DNA from: Novosphingobium sp. UBA6722 | GTDB taxonomy: Bacteria > Pseudomonadota > Alphaproteobacteria > Sphingomonadales > Sphingomonadaceae | Assembly (NCBI GenBank): GCA_002454125.1 | Contig: DKII01000086.1 | Span: 14,766 to 20,017 of the forward strand | Direction of reading: 5' to 3' | DNA: 5,252 bases | In this document: positions 1-5,252 of the stretch, one piece after another | Layout: each line of letters opens with the position of its first letter | Position numbering within the stretch: the first letter of the stretch is position 1 | Made by a program: the position numbers and the translations under genes | The notes under the pieces: generated by a model | What the model saw: the letters and a program-made list of their open reading frames with translations, nothing else | Database searches by the model: none | What the model was told of the DNA's origin: nothing

Positions 1-895
1 CCTGTCCTTCAGCCGCAGCCAGGAATCGGCAGCCGACGCAGCGGGCGCACAGTATCTCTCCAAGGCCGGGATCACCGGGCGCGGTTCGGTGGAGTTCTTC
101 AAGAAGCTCCAGAACATGGAGTTCCGCTATGGCTATACCCGGACGCCGGACAACGAGTTCTACCGCACCCACCCGATGACCGGCGACCGTATCGCCACCC
201 TGCAGGACACCTACGAGCGCGATCCGGCCTATAACGCGCCGCTCGACCCCAAGCTTGAGGCCCGCTTTCAGCGCGCCAAGGCCAAGCTGTTCGGCTATCT
301 GGGCGAGCCAGCACAGGTCATGCGGACCTATCCCGAAACGATGACCGACGTGCCGGCCCGCTATGCCCGGGCCTATGCCTGGCACCGTCAGGCCTTCCCC
401 GAAAAGGCGCTGGCCGAGGCCGATGCCTTGCTCGCCAAGGCGCCGAACGATCCCTATTTCCTCGAGCTCAAGGGCCAGATCCTGCTCGAAACCGGCAAGC
501 CGGCCGAAGCGCTCGATGCGCTGCGCCGCGCGACCGACCTGTCGGGCAACCAGCCGCTGATTGCGACCATCTTTGGCCACGCCCTGATCGCGACCGAGAA
601 CCCTCAGAACTTCGCCGAGGCCCAGCAGGTCCTCAAGAACGCCGTCGCGCGCGATCGCGAAAACCCCTTCGCCTGGTATCAGCTGGGCGTGGTCTATGCC
701 GCCAATGGCGATCTGGCCCGCGCGCACCTGGCCTCTGCCGAACAGCAGGTGATGAACTGGCAGATGCCGCAGGCACTGCGCAGCGCCCAAGCCGCCGAAG
801 CCCAGCTGCCCAAGGGTTCACCCGACTGGCTCCGCGCCCAGGATATCGCGATGCAGGCACGCGCCGCGATTGAACAGGCCAACAAACGCCGGTAG
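1..895 (+). CDS. M48 family zinc metalloprotease with TPR repeats, BepA/YfgC-like (5' end outside window)
   Basis: This is the C-terminal 297 residues of an envelope zinc metallopeptidase; the reading frame is already open at base 2, so the start and the HEXXH zinc site lie upstream. Visible residues 4-23 carry the second M48 signature: the SRSQESAAD stretch supplies Glu8, expected to be the third zinc ligand, with Asp12 four residues on, followed by the usual LSKAG segment. His57 in THPMTGDRI matches the conserved T-H-P motif whose His caps the zinc in BepA. From about residue 120 to 255 the chain is made of three to four TPR helical hairpins (for example residues 151-184, with DPYFLELKGQILLETGKPAE). 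In the known family, BepA is periplasmic and both assists and degrades outer-membrane proteins such as LptD. That role here is inferred. A GTG at 89 is not the start, because clear M48 homology continues upstream of it. It ends TAG, 10 bp before the DsbA-like gene, probably in the same transcript. Confidence 0.9.
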   Translation, partial: LSFSRSQESAADAAGAQYLSKAGITGRGSVEFFKKLQNMEFRYGYTRTPDNEFYRTHPMTGDRIATLQDTYERDPAYNAPLDPKLEARFQRAKAKLFGYLGEPAQVMRTYPETMTDVPARYARAYAWHRQAFPEKALAEADALLAKAPNDPYFLELKGQILLETGKPAEALDALRRATDLSGNQPLIATIFGHALIATENPQNFAEAQQVLKNAVARDRENPFAWYQLGVVYAANGDLARAHLASAEQQVMNWQMPQALRSAQAAEAQLPKGSPDWLRAQDIAMQARAAIEQANKRR

Positions 896-905
896 GCCGG
901 TCCGC

Positions 906-1667
906 ATGGCCGGAACCGAACCAAACCCCCGCTCCCCCTGGGTAATCTTCGCCCTGATCATCGTCGCGCTGATCGGCGGATTGGGCGGCTGGCTGCTCGG
1001 CTCGCGCCAGCAGCCGGCGGACCAGGCGGCGATCGAGGAGATCGTGCACAACTACATCCTCGAGCACCCCGAGATCCTGCCCGAGGCGATGGAGCGGCTC
1101 CAAGCGCGTGAGAATGGCAAGCAGGTGGCAAGCGCCGGCGATGCGCTGACGGCCCCCTTCCCCGGCGCCGTGCTGGGCAATCCCAACGGCTCGGTCACCC
1201 TGGTCGAGTTTACCGACTATGCCTGCGGCTATTGCCGTGCCTCGGTGCCGGAGGTCGAGGCGCTGATTGCCGCCAATCCCGATCTCAAGGTGGTAATCCG
1301 CGAGCTGCCGATCCTCTCACCTGCCAGCGCCGATGCCGCCCGCTGGTCGCTGGCCGCGGCCGAGCAGGGCAAGTTCGAAGCCTTCCACAAGGCGATGTTC
1401 GCCGCGGGCCGCCCCGCCGCCGACACGATCGAGGCCGCTGCCACCCGCGCCGGGCTCGACCTGAACCGCGCCCGCAAGGTCATTGCCGAGCCGCGCGTGA
1501 CGGCTGAGATCGAGCAGAACCTCAATTTCGCGCGCCAGCTGCGCATCGATGGCACCCCCAGCTGGGTGATCGGTGAGCAGTTGATGGCCGGTGCGGTCGG
1601 CCAGAAGGTGCTGCAGGACGCGATCGACGCGGTGAAGGCCGGCTCTGGGCCAGAGCCGAAGGGCTAA
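906..1667 (+). CDS. Membrane-anchored DsbA-family thiol:disulfide oxidoreductase (Com1/ScsC-like)
   Basis: A 253-residue thioredoxin-fold protein predicted to oxidise or isomerise disulfides in the periplasm. Residues 12-31 form one hydrophobic segment (WVIFALIIVALIGGLGGWLL) after a short N-terminus carrying Arg9, so it is probably a signal anchor or uncleaved signal peptide. Residues 41-66 (IEEIVHNYILEHPEIL) look like the N-terminal helix of ScsC/Com1-type proteins, which in some relatives mediates oligomerisation. The catalytic motif is C107-G-Y-C110 in VEFTDYACGYC, and Pro218 in GTPSW is the expected cis-proline. The DsbA helical insert lies between them. I chose ATG 906 over an in-frame TTG at 870: it avoids overlap with the upstream gene, puts the hydrophobic segment near the N-terminus, and has a weak GGTAGG (891-896) 9 nt upstream. 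Pairing with an M48 protease suggests shared envelope protein quality control (inference). Whether it is an oxidase or an isomerase cannot be read from the sequence. Confidence 0.9.
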   Translation: MAGTEPNPRSPWVIFALIIVALIGGLGGWLLGSRQQPADQAAIEEIVHNYILEHPEILPEAMERLQARENGKQVASAGDALTAPFPGAVLGNPNGSVTLVEFTDYACGYCRASVPEVEALIAANPDLKVVIRELPILSPASADAARWSLAAAEQGKFEAFHKAMFAAGRPAADTIEAAATRAGLDLNRARKVIAEPRVTAEIEQNLNFARQLRIDGTPSWVIGEQLMAGAVGQKVLQDAIDAVKAGSGPEPKG

Positions 1668-1681
1668 GCCCTATTCGGCTT
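1654..1681. terminator. Candidate bidirectional terminator hairpin covering both convergent stop codons
   Basis: AGCCGAA (1654-1660) pairs with TTCGGCT (1674-1680), and GGGC (1661-1664) pairs with GCCC (1668-1671). This leaves a TAA loop and a two-base TA bulge at 1672-1673. The stem is 11 bp, or 12 with a G-T pair between 1653 and 1681. It spans the TAA of the DsbA-like gene (1665-1667) and the TAG of the HD gene (1671-1673). No T tract follows on either strand, so it is not a classical intrinsic terminator. A role in blocking read-through between convergent genes is inferred from position. Confidence 0.45.
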
Positions 1682-2282
1682 CGGCCAGCTTGGCGTACAT
1701 CGAGTTGATTGGCCGGGCCATGACCCGGCGCAGCATCGGCTCGAAGAATTCCAGCGGCTCGCTCTGGTAGTCCGGATCGAAGGCCGCCTGGTCATACTTC
1801 TCGCAGAATTCGGCGCAGGCGTCGAAATAGGGATTGCCGCGGAAGCGCTCGCGAATGTTGCGGTCCATGCCGACGTAGTGGAAGTAATAATGGCCCTGGA
1901 AGGCGCCGTGGTTCTGGCAGATCCAGTGGATTTCTTCCGATACGAACGGCTTGATGATCGAGGCGGCGACTTCCGGGTGGTTATAGGTGCCCAGCGTATC
2001 GCCGATGTCGTGCAGCAGGGCCATGACCACATAGGGCTCGTCACGCCCGTCGCGGTGCGCGCGGGTCGCGGTCTGGAGCGAGTGCTGCAGCCGGTCAACT
2101 GGGAAGCCGCCGAAATCGCCATCCAGCAGCTTGAGGTGGGCGAGCACGCGATCCGGCAGATCACGCGCAAAGGCCATGTATTCGCTGGAGATCAGCGACC
2201 AGTCTTCCTGGGTGCCTTCGGTCATCGCGCGGAACTTGGCGCGCTCGTGCGAACCGTGGATGGGGCTGTCGATATCGGCCAT
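1671..2282 (-). CDS. HD-domain metalloprotein, PhnZ/MIOX-like (COG4341-type), substrate unknown
   Basis: A 203-residue, probably cytoplasmic all-helical protein of the HD superfamily. Candidate metal ligands are His67 (LQHSLQTA), His91-Asp92 (ALLHDIGDTLG), His102 (NHPEV), His125 (QNHGAFQGH) and Asp164 (EKYDQAAFD). Six ligands in this order are the pattern of di-iron HD enzymes such as PhnZ, and the 24-residue step from His67 to His91 equals PhnZ His34 to His58 as I recall it. Later spacings differ (His91 to His102 is 11, against about 22). Database annotations usually say only HD-domain protein or predicted HD phosphohydrolase, so a phosphohydrolase or a mixed-valent di-iron oxygenase are both possible. 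No phosphonate genes are nearby. ATG 2282 is chosen because a GGGAGA ribosome site lies 6 nt upstream and the extra 46 residues of the longer open frame look non-coding. It is convergent with the DsbA-like gene and divergent from the kinase, so it is likely transcribed alone. Confidence 0.85.
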   Translation of the reverse strand: MADIDSPIHGSHERAKFRAMTEGTQEDWSLISSEYMAFARDLPDRVLAHLKLLDGDFGGFPVDRLQHSLQTATRAHRDGRDEPYVVMALLHDIGDTLGTYNHPEVAASIIKPFVSEEIHWICQNHGAFQGHYYFHYVGMDRNIRERFRGNPYFDACAEFCEKYDQAAFDPDYQSEPLEFFEPMLRRVMARPINSMYAKLAEAE

Positions 2283-2288
2283 TTGGTC

Positions 2289-2294
2289 TCTCCC
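2289..2294 (-). promoter_or_regulatory. Ribosome binding site of the HD-domain gene
   Basis: On the minus strand GGGAGA lies 6 nt upstream of ATG 2282, a good Shine-Dalgarno match and spacing. It fixes the start of the HD protein at 203 residues rather than the longer open frame reaching 2420. Its GGG is also part of the inverted repeat at 2292-2323. Confidence 0.7.
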
Positions 2295-2323
2295 GTTTGG
2301 ACGGAAAGCTAATCCAAACCGGG
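2292..2323. repeat. Inverted repeat in the divergent intergenic region (possible operator or RNA hairpin)
   Basis: CCCGTTTGGA (2292-2301) is mirrored by TCCAAAC-C-GGG (2313-2323). That gives 7 perfect pairs plus 3 more across a one-base bulge, with an 11-nt spacer. It occupies about a third of the 94-bp gap between the HD gene (start 2282) and the kinase gene (start 2377). As minus-strand RNA, the 3' arm would include the GGG of the HD gene's ribosome site. As DNA it could be an operator for a dimeric regulator. I see no clear -35/-10 pair in this gap: the best plus-strand candidate is an extended -10-like TGCTAAGCT at 2361-2369, without a convincing -35. Function is unproven. Confidence 0.4.
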
Positions 2324-2376
2324 CGACCACGCAAAACATTCGCGAGGGGCCGTGCTTTTCTGCTAAGCTGCGCGTC

Positions 2377-3534
2377 ATGGCCGTGCTGCCCTTCCGTCCG
2401 ACCCCTTTTTTCGCCAACAAGAACCGGGCCTTCTGGCGCCTTCAGGCCGCCGGCTGGGGCGGAGCCATGCTGCTGCGGGCCATGTCGGGCATCGCCAATG
2501 GCCTGCCGCTGAGCTTCCTGGTGCTGGTGCTGATTTCAACCATCACCGGCTTTTCGATCACGTTGATTCTCTCGGTAATCTATCGCCAGCTAATCAACCG
2601 GCGGCCGCTGATCACCTGGGGGGTCACTGCGCTGGTCCTGCCGATCGCGGTCGGTTTCTATGCCTTCATCGATGCCTGGGTGAATGCGCTGTACTATGCT
2701 GACGGGGCCGCCGGGGTGGCGCAGCGCTTTATCGGCCTGTTCTATATCGGCCTGACCCTGCTCGGCGCCTGGTCGGCGCTTTACTACGCGATCAACTTCT
2801 TCCTGCAGATCGAAGAGCAGAACGATCAGCTGATCCGGCTCGAAAACCAGGCGACCCAGGCCCAGCTGGCCATGCTGCGCTACCAGCTCAATCCCCATTT
2901 CCTGTTCAACACGCTGAACTCGATCTCGACCCTGGTGCTGCTGAAGCAGACCGAGCCGGCCAATGCCATGCTCAGCCGGCTGTCATCGTTCCTGCGCTAC
3001 ACCCTGGTCAACGAACCGACCGGCCGCGTAACCGTCGCCCAGGAAGTCGAGACGCTGAAGCTCTACCTCGAGATCGAGCGGATGCGGTTCGAGGAGCGGC
3101 TGCGCACCAGCTTCCGGATCGACCCGGCGACCGAGGCGGCCCTGCTCCCCTCGCTGCTGCTCCAGCCGCTGGTCGAAAATGCGATCAAATATGCCGTCAG
3201 CCCGCAAGAGGCCGGGGCCGAGATCACCATTACGGCGCAACTCGTCGGACCCAACCTTCGCATCGTCGTCTCGGACACCGGGCCGGGATTGCAAAATGCC
3301 GGCAGCGACAACAGATTTGCAGGCGTGACGTTCGACGGCGGGGAACAGGTATCGACCGGCGTGGGTTTGGCCAATATCCGTGACCGATTGGCCCAGGCCT
3401 ATGGCGAGATGCATCGTTTCGAAACCATGGAGCCCCCCGAAGGTGGCTTTGCCGTCCTGATCGAACTGCCTTTCGAGCGGCGTGAGCCCGTCGCTGTTCC
3501 TGCCGCCCCGCGCGCTCCTGCGCTGGCTGGCTGA
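2377..3534 (+). CDS. LytS/AlgZ-type sensor histidine kinase (HisKA_5-like His_kinase domain plus HATPase)
   Basis: A 385-residue inner-membrane sensor kinase expected to phosphorylate the adjacent LytTR regulator. Four hydrophobic segments lie at about residues 25-40, 44-68, 79-100 and 117-142, with only short loops, so there is no large periplasmic sensor domain and the signal is probably sensed in or near the membrane. A short coiled coil (about 145-168) leads to the phospho-acceptor His174 in QLNPHFLFNTLN, the hallmark of this kinase family. The ATPase domain has the N box QPLVENAIKYA (Asn268), the G1 box DTGPGL (Asp300) and the G2 box GVGLANIRDRL (328-338). A Pro/Ala-rich tail (366-385) follows. 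ATG 2377 is chosen because the FFANKNRAFWRLQ stretch after it is typical of the family start, although there is no clear ribosome site. The 22 residues between the G1 and G2 boxes look long for this family. The regulator gene follows after 21 bp. Confidence 0.93.
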   Translation: MAVLPFRPTPFFANKNRAFWRLQAAGWGGAMLLRAMSGIANGLPLSFLVLVLISTITGFSITLILSVIYRQLINRRPLITWGVTALVLPIAVGFYAFIDAWVNALYYADGAAGVAQRFIGLFYIGLTLLGAWSALYYAINFFLQIEEQNDQLIRLENQATQAQLAMLRYQLNPHFLFNTLNSISTLVLLKQTEPANAMLSRLSSFLRYTLVNEPTGRVTVAQEVETLKLYLEIERMRFEERLRTSFRIDPATEAALLPSLLLQPLVENAIKYAVSPQEAGAEITITAQLVGPNLRIVVSDTGPGLQNAGSDNRFAGVTFDGGEQVSTGVGLANIRDRLAQAYGEMHRFETMEPPEGGFAVLIELPFERREPVAVPAAPRAPALAG

Positions 3535-3543
3535 CCCCCTTTC

Positions 3544-3548
3544 AAGGA
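3544..3548 (+). promoter_or_regulatory. Ribosome binding site of the response regulator gene
   Basis: AAGGA lies 7 nt upstream of ATG 3556, inside the 21-bp gap after the kinase stop. It supports that start and separate translation initiation within a shared transcript. Confidence 0.65.
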
Positions 3549-3555
3549 CCGCCCC

Positions 3556-4353
3556 ATGACCATCCGTACGATCCTGGTCGATGACGAAAAACTGGCCATC
3601 CAAGGCCTGATGCTGCGCCTGCAGGCGTTTCCCGATGTCGAGATCATCGACACCTGCTCCAACGGCCGCGAAGCGATCCGCAAGATCAAGACCGAGAAGC
3701 CCGATCTGGTTTTCCTCGACATCCAGATGCCCGGCTTTGACGGGTTCAGCGTGGTCAAGGGCGTGATGGAGATCGAGCCGCCGTTGATCGTCTTCGTTAC
3801 CGCCTACCAGGAACACGCCGTCCGCGCGTTTGAGGCCAATGCCGTCAATTACCTGATGAAGCCGGTCGACGAAGACAAGCTGGCCGACACGCTGGAGCGC
3901 GTCCGCGTGCGCCTGGCGGAAAAGCGCTCGGCCGAAGAGGCGGAAAAGCTCAAGTCCGTTCTGGCCGAAGTGGCGCCCGATGCAATGGATGCCATGCCCG
4001 ATGAGGGCGAGCCGGCCGCCGCGCGCTATGAAAAGCTCATCAATATCAAGGACAAGGGCAAGATCTTCCGCGTCGATGTCGATTCGATCGAACGGATCGA
4101 GGCGGCGGGCGATTACATGGTGATCTACACCGCCGATACCAGCCTGATCCTGCGCGAAACGATGAAGGACCTGGAGCGCCGGCTTGATCCGCGCGTCTTC
4201 CAGCGCGTCCACCGCTCGTGGATCGTCAACCTCAACAACGTTCGCCAGGTCAAGCCGCACACCAATGGTGAATGCTTCCTGGTCCTGGAAAGCGGCGCCG
4301 ACGTGAAGGTCAGCCGTTCCTATCGCGACGTCGTTGCGCGGTTCGTGCACTGA
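3556..4353 (+). CDS. LytTR-family response regulator (REC plus LytTR DNA-binding domain)
   Basis: A 265-residue cytoplasmic transcription regulator, the likely partner of the kinase just upstream. The receiver domain (about 1-120) has the acidic pair Asp9-Asp10, phospho-acceptor Asp55 in LVFLDIQMPG, Thr82 in VTAYQEHA and Lys102 in MKPVDE, all required for phosphorylation and switching. A charged, Glu/Ala-rich linker (about 121-157) leads to a LytTR domain (about 158-263) with the conserved core FQRVHRSWIVNLNNV (215-229) and a C-terminal KVSRSYRDVVARF. LytTR domains bind DNA through beta strands and usually recognise spaced direct repeats; I found no convincing such repeat in this window, so its targets may lie elsewhere. 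The length is normal for the AlgR/LytR type. The stop TGA (4351-4353) lies 10 bp before nadC, whose ribosome site GAGG (4352-4355) overlaps it, implying translational coupling. What it senses or controls cannot be read here. Confidence 0.95.
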   Translation: MTIRTILVDDEKLAIQGLMLRLQAFPDVEIIDTCSNGREAIRKIKTEKPDLVFLDIQMPGFDGFSVVKGVMEIEPPLIVFVTAYQEHAVRAFEANAVNYLMKPVDEDKLADTLERVRVRLAEKRSAEEAEKLKSVLAEVAPDAMDAMPDEGEPAAARYEKLINIKDKGKIFRVDVDSIERIEAAGDYMVIYTADTSLILRETMKDLERRLDPRVFQRVHRSWIVNLNNVRQVKPHTNGECFLVLESGADVKVSRSYRDVVARFVH

Positions 4354-4363
4354 GGCGCTGACC

Positions 4364-5224
4364 ATGGGGGGCTGGCAAATCGCGGGGTTCGACCTCGACG
4401 CCTTCGTCCGCGCCACGCTGGACGAGGACCTGGGCCTGGGCCTGCCCGGCGGCGGCCATGACGTTACCAGCGAGAGCGTGATACCGCCCGAGGCGCGCTT
4501 TTCCGGCGTGATGGACAGCCGCGATGCGATCACGGTCGCCGGCCTGCCGATAGCGGAGGCCTTCTTCCGCGCGCTCGATCCGGACATGGAAATCGAGGTG
4601 CTGGTTGATGAAGGCGCTCAGGTGCCCGCCGGGACCGACCTGATGCGGCTCACCGGCAATGCCCGCGCCATGCTGACGGCGGAGCGGTCGGCGCTCAACA
4701 CGGTCCAGCATCTCTCCGGCATCGCCACGATGACCCGGACCTATGTCGATGCCATGCAAGGCCATGCGACCCTGCTCGATACCCGCAAGACCATCCCGGG
4801 CCTGCGCCACCTCGAGAAATACGCCACCCGGATGGGCGGCGCGAAGAACCACCGGATGGGCCTATGGGACGCCGCGATGATCAAGGACAACCACGTCCTG
4901 GTCGCCGGCGGCGTGGCAGAAGCGGTGCGGCGGGCGAAGGATGCGGGCGTCAAGGACGTGATCTGCGAGGTCGACCATCTGGACCAGATCGAACCGGCAC
5001 TGGCCGCCGGGGCCAGCCACCTACTGCTCGACAATATGGACGTGCCGACCCTGCGCGAAGCCGTCGCGCTGATCGCGGGGCGCGTGCCGAGCGAGGCTTC
5101 CGGCGGGGTGCGGCTCGACACGATTGGCGCAATTGCCGCGACCGGCGTGACCTATGTCTCGGTCGGCCGCCTGACGCAGAGCGCTCCGGCAGCCGACATC
5201 GGGCTCGATTTCACGCCGCTATGA
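4364..5224 (+). CDS. nadC: Nicotinate-nucleotide pyrophosphorylase, carboxylating (quinolinate phosphoribosyltransferase)
   Basis: A 286-residue cytoplasmic enzyme that converts quinolinate and PRPP to nicotinate mononucleotide, CO2 and pyrophosphate, the entry of de novo NAD synthesis into the pyridine nucleotide pool. Family motifs appear in order: ERSALNTVQHLSGIAT (107-122, Arg108), LDTRKTIPGLR (138-148, Arg141 and Lys142), GGAKNHRMGLWD (158-169, His163 and Arg164), MIKDNH (172-177, Lys174), CEVD (201-204, Glu202), LLDNM (221-225, Asp223) and EASGGV (244-249). These cover the expected quinolinate and PRPP contacts, and the length is normal, so it should be active. ATG 4364 is preferred over an in-frame TTG at 4334 because it has GAGG 8 nt upstream and avoids overlap with the regulator gene. 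nadA and nadB, its usual pathway partners, are not in the window. The next gene starts inside its stop codon. Confidence 0.97.
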   Translation: MGGWQIAGFDLDAFVRATLDEDLGLGLPGGGHDVTSESVIPPEARFSGVMDSRDAITVAGLPIAEAFFRALDPDMEIEVLVDEGAQVPAGTDLMRLTGNARAMLTAERSALNTVQHLSGIATMTRTYVDAMQGHATLLDTRKTIPGLRHLEKYATRMGGAKNHRMGLWDAAMIKDNHVLVAGGVAEAVRRAKDAGVKDVICEVDHLDQIEPALAAGASHLLLDNMDVPTLREAVALIAGRVPSEASGGVRLDTIGAIAATGVTYVSVGRLTQSAPAADIGLDFTPL

Positions 5225-5252
5225 TCCGCGCCGCGCTGGCCGCTCTGGCGCT
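5221..5252 (+). CDS. Start of a further gene, possible exported protein (3' end outside window)
   Basis: ATG 5221 overlaps the nadC stop in an ATGA arrangement, the typical sign of translational coupling in an operon. Only ten full codons are visible, reading MIRAALAALA. One Arg followed by an Ala/Leu-rich run looks like the beginning of a Sec signal peptide or membrane segment. The product cannot be identified from this fragment. Confidence 0.55.
   Translation, partial: MIRAALAALA

Noticed and set aside
89..895. GTG 89 as the true start of the protease gene, giving a stand-alone TPR protein.
   Set aside because: The frame stays open to the left edge, and residues before it carry the conserved M48 Glu/Asp motif, so this is an interior codon of a partial gene.
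870..905. TTG start for the DsbA-like protein.
   Set aside because: It lacks a ribosome site, overlaps the upstream gene by 26 bp and adds 12 residues before the membrane segment. ATG 906 is more plausible.
2131..2376. In-frame upstream extension of the kinase by 82 codons.
   Set aside because: It would overlap the start of the HD gene on the other strand, and its sequence does not look like a kinase N-terminus. ATG 2377 begins the recognisable family start.
2283..2420. Longer start for the HD protein (46 extra residues).
   Set aside because: The extra stretch runs through the divergent gap into the kinase coding region, and a good ribosome site sits directly before ATG 2282.
3535..3555. 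LytTR-type paired direct repeats or a terminator between kinase and regulator.
   Set aside because: The 21-bp gap holds only a ribosome site; no repeat or hairpin is visible.
2983..4587. A 534-codon open frame on the minus strand opposite the kinase, regulator and nadC.
   Set aside because: It is antisense to three genes with clear motifs, crosses their boundaries, and its translation shows no recognisable domain. Long antisense frames are common in GC-rich DNA.

Overview
The window is GC-rich, densely coding DNA. The protein families, short intergenic gaps and residue style point to an alphaproteobacterium, most likely of the Sphingomonadales (Sphingomonas, Novosphingobium or Erythrobacter type). 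That placement rests on recognising the proteins, not on any marker gene. I see no rRNA, tRNA, CRISPR, insertion sequence or phage gene. It looks like chromosomal core sequence.

Left block (1-1667, + strand): the C-terminal part of an M48 zinc metalloprotease with TPR repeats (BepA/YfgC type, open at the left edge) is followed after 10 bp by a membrane-anchored periplasmic thioredoxin-fold protein of the DsbA/Com1/ScsC type with a CGYC active site. Both would act on envelope proteins, and the spacing suggests one transcript.

Middle (1671-2282, - strand): an HD-domain protein converges on the DsbA-like gene. Only 3 bp separate the two stop codons, and a hairpin covers both of them. The protein keeps the His/Asp set expected for two metals and resembles the PhnZ/MIOX-like side of the HD superfamily (COG4341-like), but its substrate is unknown. 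A 94-bp gap with an inverted repeat separates it from the divergent right block.

Right block (2377-5252, + strand): a LytS/AlgZ-type sensor histidine kinase with four predicted membrane segments, its LytTR-type response regulator, nadC (quinolinate phosphoribosyltransferase of de novo NAD synthesis), and the first codons of another gene with a signal-peptide-like start. Gaps of 21 bp and 10 bp and a 4-bp ATGA overlap suggest one operon, linking a membrane-sensing two-component system with an NAD-synthesis gene.

No wholly new system stands out. The points most worth a second look are the HD protein with altered putative gating residues, the two-component/nadC linkage, the inverted repeat that overlaps the HD gene's ribosome binding site, and the hairpin shared by the two convergent stops.
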